From Frigoribacterium sp. PhB116 (GTDB taxonomy: Bacteria; Actinomycetota; Actinomycetes; Actinomycetales; Microbacteriaceae): 64,000 nt of DNA. The DNA lies in contig NZ_SOBE01000001.1 in NCBI RefSeq assembly GCF_004364285.1, positions 124,001 through 188,000 of the forward strand. The letters are read 5' to 3'. A program made the translations under genes and the position numbers. This document shows positions 17,448-25,616 of this stretch, piece after piece. The notes under the pieces were generated by a model. It was not told the origin of the DNA. It was given only the letters and a program-made list of their open reading frames with translations, and did no database searches. The stretch's first letter is position 1, and each line of letters begins with the position of its first letter.

Positions 17448-18650
17448 ATGACCCCACGACCCTCCGCGTCCCCGCGACCCGCGAGCCGTCCCCGCCGACC
17501 CGCCCTGCGCGCCGTCGCCGCCACGGCCGCCGCAGCCCTCGCGCTCACGGCCCTCGCCGGCTGCACCCTCGAGTCGCCCGAGCCGCTCGTCCTCGGCTTC
17601 ACGGCCACGTCCGCCGAGCCGCTGCCCTCGCTCGGGGCCGGGGCGGCCGACGCCATCTCCGCCCACGCCCTCGCGGCGCACCAGCCCGCCGAGGGCAGCG
17701 TCGACGTCGTCGTGCAGGGCACGTCGTCCGCGTCGGCCCACGACCTGACCCCGATGCTGACTGCCGACCGCGTGCAGCAGGTCCCCGACAAGAGGGAGGC
17801 GGCGGTCGCCGACGCCCTGGGCGAGCTCGGCTCGGACGTGGCCGGCCTCACCGCCGGCGACGAGGGACTCGACCTCCTCTCGGTGCTCGCCTCCGCCGCG
17901 GCCCTGCACGACGGCGGCTCGATCGTCGTCGTGTCGAGCGGCGTGCAGACCGCGGACCCCCTCGACCTCCGGCAGCTCGGCTGGTCGTTCGACCCGGCGA
18001 CGGTCGCCTCGACGCTCGCCGACCAGGGCGCCCTGCCCGACCTGGGCGGGCACGCCGTCACCTTCGTCGGTCTCGGCCGCACGGCCGGCTCGCAGCCCGC
18101 GCCGTCGATCTCGTCCACGAGTCGCCTGTCCCAGCTCTGGCTCGCGATCTGCGACGCCGCCGGGGCGACGAGCTGCACCGACGGGGGAGCGGGCGCGTCC
18201 CAGGAGGCGCCCGTCGCCTCCTCGGCGGTGCCCGTCGTGCCCGTGACGAGCGACGCGACGCCGTGCACCGCTCCGCTCGTGCTCTCGGCCGCCGTCCTCT
18301 TCGGCGGCGACTCCGCGGCCCTCGGATCGACCGCCGACACGGCCCTGCAGGGCGTCGCCGACGAGCTCGGTCGTTGCCCGTCCGGTGTCGCCGCCGACGT
18401 CGTCGGCCACGCGGCCGACACCCGCGCCGGAGTCGTCGACGGCGAGCAGCTCAGCCTCGACCGGGCCCAGGCCGTCCACGACGCCCTCGTGCGCCTCGGC
18501 GCCCCCGCCGGCACGCTCGGCGACGTCGTCGGCCGTGGCGACGCCGACCCCGTGGTCGACGACCTGCCCGGCGGCGTCTTCGACGACCAGCTCGCGGCGC
18601 AGAACCGCCGCGTCGAGATCACCTTCCGCAGTGAGGACACCGCGTCATGA
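17448..18650 (+). CDS. OmpA-domain lipoprotein
   Basis: A 400-residue exported lipoprotein: basic N-terminus, hydrophobic segment and lipobox LAGC with Cys39. The middle (about 85-230) reads like a nucleotide- or vWA-like fold with GGSIVVVSSGVQTADPLDL. The C-terminal domain (about 280-398) is OmpA/MotB-like, with VVGHAADTRAG, LSLDRAQAVHDALVRLGA and AAQNRRVEITF. Such domains bind peptidoglycan; the usual GHTD is altered to GHAAD, but the terminal Arg pair is kept. Its stop overlaps the start of the 12-residue-repeat membrane protein (ATGA), so the two are probably made and act together at the cell wall. Confidence 0.8.
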   Translation: MTPRPSASPRPASRPRRPALRAVAATAAAALALTALAGCTLESPEPLVLGFTATSAEPLPSLGAGAADAISAHALAAHQPAEGSVDVVVQGTSSASAHDLTPMLTADRVQQVPDKREAAVADALGELGSDVAGLTAGDEGLDLLSVLASAAALHDGGSIVVVSSGVQTADPLDLRQLGWSFDPATVASTLADQGALPDLGGHAVTFVGLGRTAGSQPAPSISSTSRLSQLWLAICDAAGATSCTDGGAGASQEAPVASSAVPVVPVTSDATPCTAPLVLSAAVLFGGDSAALGSTADTALQGVADELGRCPSGVAADVVGHAADTRAGVVDGEQLSLDRAQAVHDALVRLGAPAGTLGDVVGRGDADPVVDDLPGGVFDDQLAAQNRRVEITFRSEDTAS

Positions 18651-20419
18651 CCGACATCCGCCCCGAGTCCCGTCCCGACGACCAGGTGACCGCGCGCCTC
18701 GACAGCTGGCCGGACGCGCAGGCCACGGAGCGCCTCCACGGCTGGCCCGATGCTCAGGTGACTGAGCGCCTCGACGGCCGGCCCGACGCGCACGTCACCG
18801 AACGACTCGACGGCTGGCCCGACGGGCAGGTCACCGAGCCCCTGCCCGGCCGGACGGCGTCCCGGCCGACGGACCGGCTGGACGCCTGGCGGGAGGCCCG
18901 CGTGCGGGACCGCCTCACCGGTCGGCCCGACCACGACCCGACCGGGCGGAGCGCCACGCCGACACGAGCCGTCCCCACGACCTCCGCTGCGCCGACGGTG
19001 CCCGAGGCGGCCGCTGCCGTCCCGGCCGCTGTCGTCCCGCCTGCTGCCGCGCCGGCAGCCTCAGCCCCGACCGCTGTGGTCCCGACTGCTGAAGTCCCGA
19101 CCGCTGCCGCGCCGCCAGCCTCAGTCCCGACTGCCGTCGCCCCGAGCTCTCCCGCCTCGCCCGCGGCGACTGCCCCCGCCCCGTTCCCGGCGCCCCGCCC
19201 GGCCGGTACGGTCCCGCGGGCCCGCGCCGTCGAGGCGATCCCCGCCGGCGACCTCGTCCTCTCGCTCGTCGGCGTCGGTCCGATCCCGGCACGGCACGTC
19301 GCCACGGCCCCGCGACTGCACGACGAGCGCCTGCGCGCCGACCTGCCCGAGGGCGTGGACGACCACACTCCGCTGGAGGCGGCGCTCCGGCTCCGCACCG
19401 AGGTCGCGGCCGAGAGGTGGCTGGCCCGTCGCACGCGGCAGGTGCTCGACCCGGCGGCGCGCCGCCTCACCGCGCTCAGCTCGCGGCACCGCGAGGTGCT
19501 CCGACGCCTCGACCGCTCGGGCGACGAGCCCCTCGTCGACACGACGGGCCGCACCGTGACCCGGGACGAGGCCCGGGCGACCGCCGACCGGCTGTCCGTG
19601 GCGATCGAGGCGTCGCTCGACTCGGGCTCGGAGAAGCACCGTACCGAGTCGCGGGCCCGCAAGCGCCTCCTGCTGTTCTTCGTGCTCGCCGACTTCGCGC
19701 TGTTCGCCTACTTCATGTCCCGCGTGCTCAACGTCGACGTGTTCATGCCGGCGACCGACCCGATCGCCTTCACGACGTCGATCGTGTTCGCGCTGCTCTT
19801 CACCCTCGGCGTCGCCTACGCGCTGCACCACTTCGGGCACGCGCACCGGGTGCACAAGGACGACTCCGGCGAGGTGGTCGTGCCCGACGGCGCGGTGCAG
19901 CTCCGGCTGCAGCTCGTCTACGTGCACGTCCTGACGGTGCTGCCCGGCGTGCTGATCGGCGTGCGGATCGTCGACGACGCCCTGGTCTCCGGAGCGCCCC
20001 TGCCCCTGGCGTTGCTGCTGGGCGTCGCGATCGGCGTGGTCATGGCCGGCATCGGGCACCTGATCTACCGCACGGAGCTGCGCGACGGCACGAGCGCGAC
20101 CGACCGCCTCCTGCACCTCGGGCGGCACCTGCGGAAGGCCCACCGGCGCGACCGGAAGCTGCACCTCGAGCTCGACCGGCTCGAGCGACGCGTCGCGGTC
20201 GTCTCGGCCCGTGCGGAGCGCGCCGCCGCCCGGATAGAGCAGACCGGCGACCGCCGGGCGAACCGCGGCCCGAGTACCCGCACCCTGCGGTACACGCGGT
20301 CGCTCGCCGGCATGGTGCACGTCGGGGCGGCCCTGCCGGTCGTCCGCCCGGCCCGGGGCGGCCTCGACGAGGCCCTCGGCCAGATCCGGGCGCCGCGCGT
20401 CACCGACCTCACCGATTGA
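18647..20419 (+). CDS. Four-TM protein with N-terminal 12-residue tandem repeats, function unknown
   Basis: A 590-residue protein I do not recognise. Residues 5-100 are eight imperfect 12-residue repeats of consensus RLDGWPDAQVTE. Residues about 105-200 are a low-complexity Ala/Pro/Val linker. A predicted globular region follows, then four membrane helices (about 340-362, 372-395, 418-440, 448-470) and a charged, probably coiled-coil tail with LDRLERRVAVVSARAERAAA. The ATG overlaps the OmpA-lipoprotein stop. Topology suggests a long disordered cytoplasmic or wall-facing arm joined to a membrane anchor. No enzyme motif is seen. Confidence 0.8.
   Translation: MTDIRPESRPDDQVTARLDSWPDAQATERLHGWPDAQVTERLDGRPDAHVTERLDGWPDGQVTEPLPGRTASRPTDRLDAWREARVRDRLTGRPDHDPTGRSATPTRAVPTTSAAPTVPEAAAAVPAAVVPPAAAPAASAPTAVVPTAEVPTAAAPPASVPTAVAPSSPASPAATAPAPFPAPRPAGTVPRARAVEAIPAGDLVLSLVGVGPIPARHVATAPRLHDERLRADLPEGVDDHTPLEAALRLRTEVAAERWLARRTRQVLDPAARRLTALSSRHREVLRRLDRSGDEPLVDTTGRTVTRDEARATADRLSVAIEASLDSGSEKHRTESRARKRLLLFFVLADFALFAYFMSRVLNVDVFMPATDPIAFTTSIVFALLFTLGVAYALHHFGHAHRVHKDDSGEVVVPDGAVQLRLQLVYVHVLTVLPGVLIGVRIVDDALVSGAPLPLALLLGVAIGVVMAGIGHLIYRTELRDGTSATDRLLHLGRHLRKAHRRDRKLHLELDRLERRVAVVSARAERAAARIEQTGDRRANRGPSTRTLRYTRSLAGMVHVGAALPVVRPARGGLDEALGQIRAPRVTDLTD
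18659..18946 (+). repeat. 36-bp in-frame repeats encoding 12-residue units
   Basis: Eight consecutive 36-bp units inside the membrane protein gene encode RPESRPDDQVTA, RLDSWPDAQATE, RLHGWPDAQVTE, RLDGRPDAHVTE, RLDGWPDGQVTE, PLPGRTASRPTD, RLDAWREARVRD and RLTGRPDHDPTG. The units conserve R-L/P-x-x-W/R-P-D and a Thr at position 11. The middle copies are the most alike. Confidence 0.85.
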
Positions 20420-20825
20420 CCCGCGCCCGCCCCGCCCGCCCGCGCCTGCCCGCGCCCGCGCCCGCGAGGCGGCCTCCGACGCAGGTGAGGACGGGAAAGG
20501 GACGTTGCAGACGGGGGCCCCGCCGCACGACGTCCCATTCCGTGCACGACGCTGTCGTAGTGCGGCGGCGCCCCCGCGAGGAGACGCCTGACCGCACACG
20601 GATGACGCCGCGCGGAGAGGTCCCCGATCCCGCCCTCGACGTCGCCCGGCCAGCACACGGTGATGAGACGTCGTCGGTGAGACGTCACCTGTGCGGCGTG
20701 CAGGGCTGCATCATGCGGGGATGGCGCTGCCCTCGCGCCGACAGGGGCCGGGATGACCGCCGGCCACGGCTCGTGCTCGCTCCGGGAGGCGTCTACCGAC
20801 TCTCCGCGTGCGGTGGTGCCTCGTC
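20420..20825. other. Non-coding stretch with a GC-rich inverted repeat
   Basis: About 400 bp between the repeat membrane protein and the convergent DIP1984 gene with no convincing gene. It begins with a C/G simple-sequence run. At 20513-20528 and 20560-20575 two 16-nt arms (GGGGGCCCCGCCGCAC and GTGCGGCGGCGCCCCC) pair at 15 of 16 positions around a 31-nt loop, a probable terminator. I see no RNA gene in the remainder. Confidence 0.6.
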
Positions 20826-21293
20826 TCAGGTCGTAAGGTCCGCCTCCCAGTTGGTGCGCTGGATCTCGACGTCGAGCTCGCGCAGCTCGCGGGCCGTGTC
20901 GTCTGCCCGACGGCGCAGCTCGGCGACGGGCAGCGCCGCGAACTGTCGCAGCTCGCTGCGCAGCTGACGGAACCCGCCGCCGCCTCCGCCCTGGGCCGCG
21001 TCGGCCGCGCTCGACAGCAGGCTGTGCCGCGCCCGCAGCGTCTCGCGGCGGGCCAGGGCGGCGGTCATGCTGCGACCGTCGGCGAGCAGCACGGAGGCGT
21101 TCGTCAGGTTGACCGCGACGACCAGCTCCTCGAGGCGGTCGAGCGACCGCGACACCTCGTCGACGAGGCCCGCCGCGTCCTCGGCGGGCTCCTCGCCCTC
21201 CTGGTAGCGGGCGTTCTGGCGGATCCGCTCCTGTGCCTGCGCGATCCGTCGCTGCAGGTCGGCACGGGTCATGAGGGCCTCGGCGAGCTTCAT
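20826..21293 (-). CDS. DIP1984-family (septicolysin-like) protein
   Basis: A 155-residue, strongly helical protein. Diagnostic segments are MKLAEALMTRADLQRRI at the start, RQNARYQEGEEPAEDAAGLV, VNLTNASVLLADGRSMTAAL, ARRETLRARHSLL and the C-terminal LDVEIQRTNWEADL. These match the DIP1984/septicolysin-like family, of unknown function, found in actinobacteria and firmicutes. The start at 21293 is preceded by CAGGAT plus 6 nt on the minus strand, suggesting leaderless initiation. A run of Gly residues lies in the middle. Confidence 0.85.
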   Translation of the reverse strand: MKLAEALMTRADLQRRIAQAQERIRQNARYQEGEEPAEDAAGLVDEVSRSLDRLEELVVAVNLTNASVLLADGRSMTAALARRETLRARHSLLSSAADAAQGGGGGGFRQLRSELRQFAALPVAELRRRADDTARELRELDVEIQRTNWEADLTT

Positions 21294-21414
21294 GCCGCCA
21301 TCCTGCCAGGCACCGCCGTCACCCTGCCGCTGCCGCTGCGCCCTCGGCCGATCGGCAGAGCGCCGGAGGCGGCGGCACGGCCGGTCGCCCAGCCGCCGGG
21401 AGCAGGATGGCGCC

Positions 21415-21909
21415 ATGAGAGCGAAGCGCATCGAGCCCGGGCCCGGCCAGGAATCCGTCTGGGACTACCCGAGGCCGCCCCGCGTCGAGGCGCGCCGCGA
21501 GCGCGTTGTCGTCCGGCTCGGCGGAGAGGTCGTCGCCGACACCACGAACGCCTACCGCGTGCTCGAGACGAGCCACCCGCCGGTCTGGTACCTGCCCCGC
21601 GAGGCGTTCGTCGACGGCGCCCTGTCGGCGGGCCAGGGCCGCAGCATGTGCGAGTTCAAGGGGACGGCCCGCTACCTGGACGTCTGGGGCGGCGGGACCA
21701 CCGCCTCCTCGGCCGGCTGGACCTACCCGAGCCCCTGGCCCGGCTACGAGATGCTCGCCGACCACGTCGCGCTGTACCCGAGCCGGTTCGACTCGTGCGA
21801 GGTCGACGGCGAGGTCGTCGAGGCACAGGACGGCGACTTCTACGGCGGCTGGATCACGTCGCGCGTCGTCGGTCCGTTCAAGGGAGCCCCCGGCACCCTC
21901 GGCTGGTGA
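21415..21909 (+). CDS. DUF427 domain protein
   Basis: A 164-residue DUF427 protein. Typical features are VWDYPRPPRVEARRERVVV near the start, TTNAYRVLETSHPPVWYLPR, and the C-terminal WTYPSPWPGYEMLADHVALY with a final FYGGWITSRVVGPFKG. The family is common next to oxidoreductases, but its biochemistry is unclear. The ATG at 21415 is preceded by CAGGAT and 6 nt, the same arrangement as the divergent DIP1984 gene; in-frame upstream starts lack support. Confidence 0.85.
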   Translation: MRAKRIEPGPGQESVWDYPRPPRVEARRERVVVRLGGEVVADTTNAYRVLETSHPPVWYLPREAFVDGALSAGQGRSMCEFKGTARYLDVWGGGTTASSAGWTYPSPWPGYEMLADHVALYPSRFDSCEVDGEVVEAQDGDFYGGWITSRVVGPFKGAPGTLGW

Positions 21910-21920
21910 GGTCCAGGTGC

Positions 21921-21982
21921 GGCGGGTCGCCGTCGTCCCCGGCCGGTCCGCGCTGACCCGCCGGGGACGACATCGACCCGCC
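21921..21982. terminator. Bidirectional terminator-like inverted repeat
   Basis: Arms 21921-21942 and 21961-21982 are 22 nt each and match at 20 positions, around an 18-nt loop. It lies exactly between the convergent DUF427 and lysozyme-like genes. No T-tract. Confidence 0.65.
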
Positions 21983-22000
21983 GACTTCGAGTTCGTCGAC

Positions 22001-22597
22001 CTACGGCGCGGGGCTGGCCGTCAGGGCCGCCACGACCGTCTCGGCGTCGTCGAACCACTTCGTGTAGTGGTCGGGGTCGGCGTTCACCTGCACCGCGTGC
22101 GCGGCCTGGGTCGGCGTCAGCTCCTTCCAGCCGGGCATCCGCACCAGCTTCGTGAAGAAGCTCGTCGCGGCCGTGTACGGGTCCATGCGCTGCTCGTAGG
22201 TGCCCCACTGGCCGTTGTCGCGCTGCTGGAAGAGCCCGCGGCTGTCGGGCCCGACCTCGTCGCCGTGGTCGATGTTGCGGAGGCTCGACTCGCCCATCGC
22301 GGTCATCACCCCGATCGCCTGGGTGTGGGTGCCGATGCCCTGGGCCTTCGCCGCCTCCATGATCCAGGCGGCGTTGACCAGCCGGTCCTGGCAGTAGCCC
22401 GCGATCGGCCCGGCGGGCACGCTGATAGTGCCGACCACGACGGGCTCGACGTCGGGGCAGGTGACGCCCACGGCGGCCGGCTCGGACGGCTCGTCCGGCG
22501 TGCCGGCCAGCGACGCCACGACCATCACGAGCGCCACGACGAGGGCGACGACCCCGCCGCAGAACACGACGGAGGCGGCGATCACGAGACGGCGCAC
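22001..22597 (-). CDS. Membrane-anchored lysozyme-like (lytic transglycosylase-type) protein
   Basis: A 198-residue protein with an N-terminal signal anchor (about 5-32, VIAASVVFCGGVVALVVALV) and an extracytoplasmic lysozyme-like domain. The domain contains VMTAMGESSLRNIDHGDEVG with the likely catalytic Glu, then DSRGLFQQRDNGQWGTYEQR, DPYTAATSFFTKL and ADPDHYTKW. This arrangement is found in actinobacterial peptidoglycan hydrolases and in the lytic domain of conjugation proteins. There is no neighbouring transfer gene, so a housekeeping wall-remodelling role is more likely. Confidence 0.78.
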   Translation of the reverse strand: MRRLVIAASVVFCGGVVALVVALVMVVASLAGTPDEPSEPAAVGVTCPDVEPVVVGTISVPAGPIAGYCQDRLVNAAWIMEAAKAQGIGTHTQAIGVMTAMGESSLRNIDHGDEVGPDSRGLFQQRDNGQWGTYEQRMDPYTAATSFFTKLVRMPGWKELTPTQAAHAVQVNADPDHYTKWFDDAETVVAALTASPAP

Positions 22598-22699
22598 GGC
22601 GGGCTCCCGGGGCGGTGACGAGGGCGGACGGGGTGGACCCGACCGAATATAGGGCCCTGTCCTGGGCGATCCCGACAGGCACCCTGCGCGTCACCTCGG

Positions 22700-24226
22700 T
22701 CAGCGGGCGGGCGGCACCGCCTCGGGGTCACCCGCGTCGCCGGTCGACGCGACCCGCGCCTCCTCGGCTCGGGCGCGGCCGCCGGCTCCCCGGTCGACGC
22801 CTCCTCCGCCGTCGCGTCCGCGACGCGAGATCATCGTGACGCCACAGAGCACGACCCCGATCGCCAGCAGGATGCCGGCGATCTGGTACTGCTCGACTCC
22901 GCGGCCCGACGAGAACGGCAGCACCAGCCAGAGGCAGGCCACGACGCCGACGACGGGCAGCACGCGCCCGGCCCTGAAGTGGTGCCTGCCGACGTCGTCC
23001 CGACGCAGCACGAGCACCGTCACGTTGACGATCGCGAAGACGACGAGCAGCAGCAGCGACGTCGTGCCGCCGAGCACGGCGACGACGGGCGACTCCGGGC
23101 TGAGCGACACGTAGCCGATCAGCAGCAGCGAGAGTGCGGTGGTGAAGACGATCGACGCCCAGGGCGTCTGGCGGGTGCGGTGCACCCTCGACAGGAACCC
23201 GGGCAGCACGCCCTGCTTGCTCATGCCGTAGAGCAGGCGGCTCGCCATCATCATGTTGATCAGCGCGCTGTTGGCGACGGCGAACATCGAGATGAACGGC
23301 AGCGGCTGCCCGATCGGGAACCCGGGGGCGGCCGTGTTCACGACCGTGACGAGCGGCGTCTCGTTGTCGGCGAGCTCGCCGATCGGCACGACGGCGACGG
23401 CGCAGATCGAGACGAGCACGTAGACGACGGCGGTGATGCCGAGGCCGGTGAGCATCGTGCGCGGGAAGATCCGGCTCGGGTCCTTGGTCTCCTCGGCCAT
23501 GTTGACGCTGTCCTCGAAGCCGACCATCGCGAAGAAGGCGAGCGAGGTCGCCGTGCTCACGCTCAGCAGCAACGACTTGTCGCCGGGGGTCTCGAAGATC
23601 GTGACGCGCGACAGGTCGGCGTTCCCGCCCGCGATGGCCCAGAAGCCGATCATGATGACCATCACGAGGCCGGACAGCTCGACCAGGGTCAGCACGACGT
23701 TCGCCTTGACGCTCTCGCTGACGCCGCGGAAGTTCACGAGCATCACCAGCAGCATGAAGCCCATCGCGATGCCCATCACGGCGATGTCCGGCAGCTCGAG
23801 CCCGACGCCGACCGCGAGGTTCGCGGCGAACGCCCGGGAGGCGGTGGAAGCGCTGGTGATCCCCGAGCACATCACCACGAAGCAGACGAGGAACGTCACG
23901 AAGTGCACCCCGAACGCCTTGTGCACGTAGAGGGCCGCGCCGGCGGTCTGCGGGTACTTCGTCACCAGCTCGAGGTACGAGAAGGCCGTCACGAGCGCGA
24001 CCCCGAAGGCGATGAGGAACGGCAGCCAGGCGGCCCCGCCGACCTCGGCGGCGACCTGGCCGGTCAGCGCGTAGACGCCCGTGCCGAGGATGTCGCCGAC
24101 GATGAAGAGCAGCAGCAGCTTCGGCCCGATGACCCGCTTCAGCTCGGTCCTCTCCTCCCCGTCAGGGGCTGCCCCGGAGGCGGAGGCGGCGGTCGGCTGG
24201 TCGGGAGGGGTGGTGGTCGTCGACAC
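22700..24226 (-). CDS. APC-superfamily amino-acid permease
   Basis: A 508-residue permease with about twelve helices. Helix 1 carries LLLLFIVGDILGTGVYALTG, the signature glycine-rich break of APC transporters. The motif GFEDSVNMAEETKDPSRIFP, which follows helix 6, is typical of cationic amino acid or general amino acid carriers. The hydrophilic tail is rich in Gly, Arg and Ala. I chose the GTG at 24226, which has AGGAGG 5 nt upstream; frames upstream extend 54 residues without similarity. The substrate cannot be read from the sequence. It appears monocistronic. Confidence 0.8.
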   Translation of the reverse strand: MSTTTTPPDQPTAASASGAAPDGEERTELKRVIGPKLLLLFIVGDILGTGVYALTGQVAAEVGGAAWLPFLIAFGVALVTAFSYLELVTKYPQTAGAALYVHKAFGVHFVTFLVCFVVMCSGITSASTASRAFAANLAVGVGLELPDIAVMGIAMGFMLLVMLVNFRGVSESVKANVVLTLVELSGLVMVIMIGFWAIAGGNADLSRVTIFETPGDKSLLLSVSTATSLAFFAMVGFEDSVNMAEETKDPSRIFPRTMLTGLGITAVVYVLVSICAVAVVPIGELADNETPLVTVVNTAAPGFPIGQPLPFISMFAVANSALINMMMASRLLYGMSKQGVLPGFLSRVHRTRQTPWASIVFTTALSLLLIGYVSLSPESPVVAVLGGTTSLLLLVVFAIVNVTVLVLRRDDVGRHHFRAGRVLPVVGVVACLWLVLPFSSGRGVEQYQIAGILLAIGVVLCGVTMISRRGRDGGGGVDRGAGGRARAEEARVASTGDAGDPEAVPPAR

Positions 24227-24370
24227 GAGGGCCTCCTGGGGCGCATCGGTGCTGCACGGGTCCGGTTGACGGCCCATCCTGCTCCGCCCCGCGGCCCGGG
24301 TCACGTGCTGCGACCGACTTTGCAGAGCGTGCACCGTTCGCCCGCGCGCTCGCGGAGTCCGATCGACCAT

Positions 24371-24419
24371 GTGACGCGCCGGGGGCATCGACGGGTGCAG
24401 GACACCCTCGACGCGTCAC
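24371..24419. terminator. Two-part hairpin, probable terminator
   Basis: GTGACGCG (24371-24378) pairs perfectly with CGCGTCAC (24412-24419). Inside, TCGACGGGTG (24388-24397) pairs with CACCCTCGA (24403-24411), leaving one bulged base and a 5-nt loop. It lies just after the end of the minus-strand gene at 24449 and upstream of the permease. Confidence 0.55.
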
Positions 24420-24448
24420 TTCCCTGAGGGGACCTCCGAGGAGGCGGC

Positions 24449-24955
24449 CTAGACGAACTCGGACCGGTCGGCCAGGTAGGCCCGCAGCTCGCGCACCTCG
24501 TCGGGGCCGCGGCCCCAGCGCACGTGCACGACCCCGTCGCGGAGCAGGAGCGGGTCGGACGCCCCGCTCCGCAGCGACTCGGCGTCGAGCGGCAGCCGGA
24601 CGTGCTCGAAGTTGACGACCTCGCCCTCGGTGAATCTCTTGGAGGCGGCCCGGCGGGCGTCGCGGCGCTCCTCGACCGAGGCCGAGAGGCCCTGCTCCTT
24701 CTTCGGCTCGGTGGCGCGGGTGATCCGACCGGTGGCCCAGACCTCGCCGTCGCGGCCGAGCAGCAGGACCCCGAGCCGCCAGGCCCGCCCGGCGGGCTGC
24801 ATCGACGCCGAGGTGTGCACGAGCAGCAGCTTCCGCGAGGCCTTCACGGCGGCCAGCGCCTCGTCGCGGGCGTGCCGGGCGTCGAGCTCGGCGGCGGTCT
24901 CGCGGAGGAGGCGCGCGAGGGAGTCGGCAGCCGTGACGGCCTCGTCGTCGGTCAC
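24449..24955 (-). CDS. Conserved actinobacterial hypothetical protein
   Basis: A 168-residue cytoplasmic protein I cannot assign. The N-terminal 45 residues are helical and charged (SLARLLRETAAELDARHARD). The rest alternates strands, with LLLVHTSASMQPAGRAWRLG, LLLGRDGEVWATGRITRATE and a C-terminal VVHVRWGRGPDEVRELRAYL. There is no signal, membrane segment or catalytic motif. It is 72 bp downstream of the heme-degrading-domain gene on the same strand and may share its transcript. Confidence 0.7.
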   Translation of the reverse strand: MTDDEAVTAADSLARLLRETAAELDARHARDEALAAVKASRKLLLVHTSASMQPAGRAWRLGVLLLGRDGEVWATGRITRATEPKKEQGLSASVEERRDARRAASKRFTEGEVVNFEHVRLPLDAESLRSGASDPLLLRDGVVHVRWGRGPDEVRELRAYLADRSEFV

Positions 24956-25027
24956 CGCGCCTCCTCGGGGGTGTGTCGGGTGCTGCTGTGTCGGGGGGTG
25001 CTGTGGGTCGCTGGCTGGCCCGGCGGG

Positions 25028-25507
25028 TCAGCTGTCGTAGCCGTGGTCGAGGAAGTCCTCGACGAGCTCGACCACGAGCGCGTGGTCGTCGGCCTGGGGC
25101 AGGCCCGAGACGCCGACGGAGCCGACCATCCCGACCCCGCGGACGATCACGGGGAACACCCCTCCGTGCGCCGCGTAGAGCGCGGTGTCGAGCCGTGACT
25201 TCTCGTCGAAGGTCGAGCCGTCCACGCGGAACTGCTCGCCGACCCGCCAGGAGCTCTTCCCGTAGCGCTCGACGACGCGGGCCTTGCGGTCGAGCCACTC
25301 GTCGTTGTCGAGGGAGGTGCCGGGCAGCGCCGCGTGGAACACCCGCTGACGGCCCTTGAGGACCGCGATCGTGACGGGCAGGCCGCGACGGCGAGCACCG
25401 GCGAGCACGTGGGCGCCGAGGTCGAGTGCCGTGTCCGTGGTGAACCTGCGGAAGGTGAGGCGCTCCTCCTGCTCGGCGAGGGTGCGCAGCAGCGTGTCGT
25501 CGGTCAT
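25028..25507 (-). CDS. Heme-degrading-domain protein, UPF0303 family
   Basis: A 159-residue single-domain protein of the HbpS/GlcG-like fold (UPF0303 group). Recognisable segments are LLRTLAEQEERLTFRRFTTD, DTALDLGAHVLAGARRRGLP, RKARVVERYGKSSWRVGEQF, and the Gly-rich loop GVFPVIVRGVGMVGSVGVSG. Members are small cytoplasmic oligomers; some bind heme, though many are uncharacterised. The ATG is the first start and gives the normal family length. The downstream hypothetical gene follows on the same strand. Confidence 0.85.
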   Translation of the reverse strand: MTDDTLLRTLAEQEERLTFRRFTTDTALDLGAHVLAGARRRGLPVTIAVLKGRQRVFHAALPGTSLDNDEWLDRKARVVERYGKSSWRVGEQFRVDGSTFDEKSRLDTALYAAHGGVFPVIVRGVGMVGSVGVSGLPQADDHALVVELVEDFLDHGYDS

Positions 25508-25616
25508 GGTGCCTCCGGTGTGTCAGGTCGAGCGGGCGTCGTCGCCCCGGCCGAGCCTAGACGCGGGCGCTGGGGACGAGATCGGCGCGGCCGCCGGCCC
25601 GTCTCGTTCCCGAGGG

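Noticed and set aside
18659-18946. 36-bp periodic repeats, considered as a CRISPR array
   Set aside because: Units are contiguous with no unique spacers, they keep a protein frame with a 12-residue consensus, and no cas gene is nearby.
20420-20825. Possible small gene or RNA gene in the 406-bp gap
   Set aside because: Frames there are extensions of shadows with Arg/Pro-rich sequence, with no start signal and no tRNA or known RNA features; only a GC-rich inverted repeat is supportable.
24371-24419. Two-part hairpin considered as a riboswitch upstream of the APC permease
   Set aside because: It lies about 145 bp upstream of the start, directly after the preceding gene, and matches no riboswitch consensus I can recognise; a terminator is simpler.
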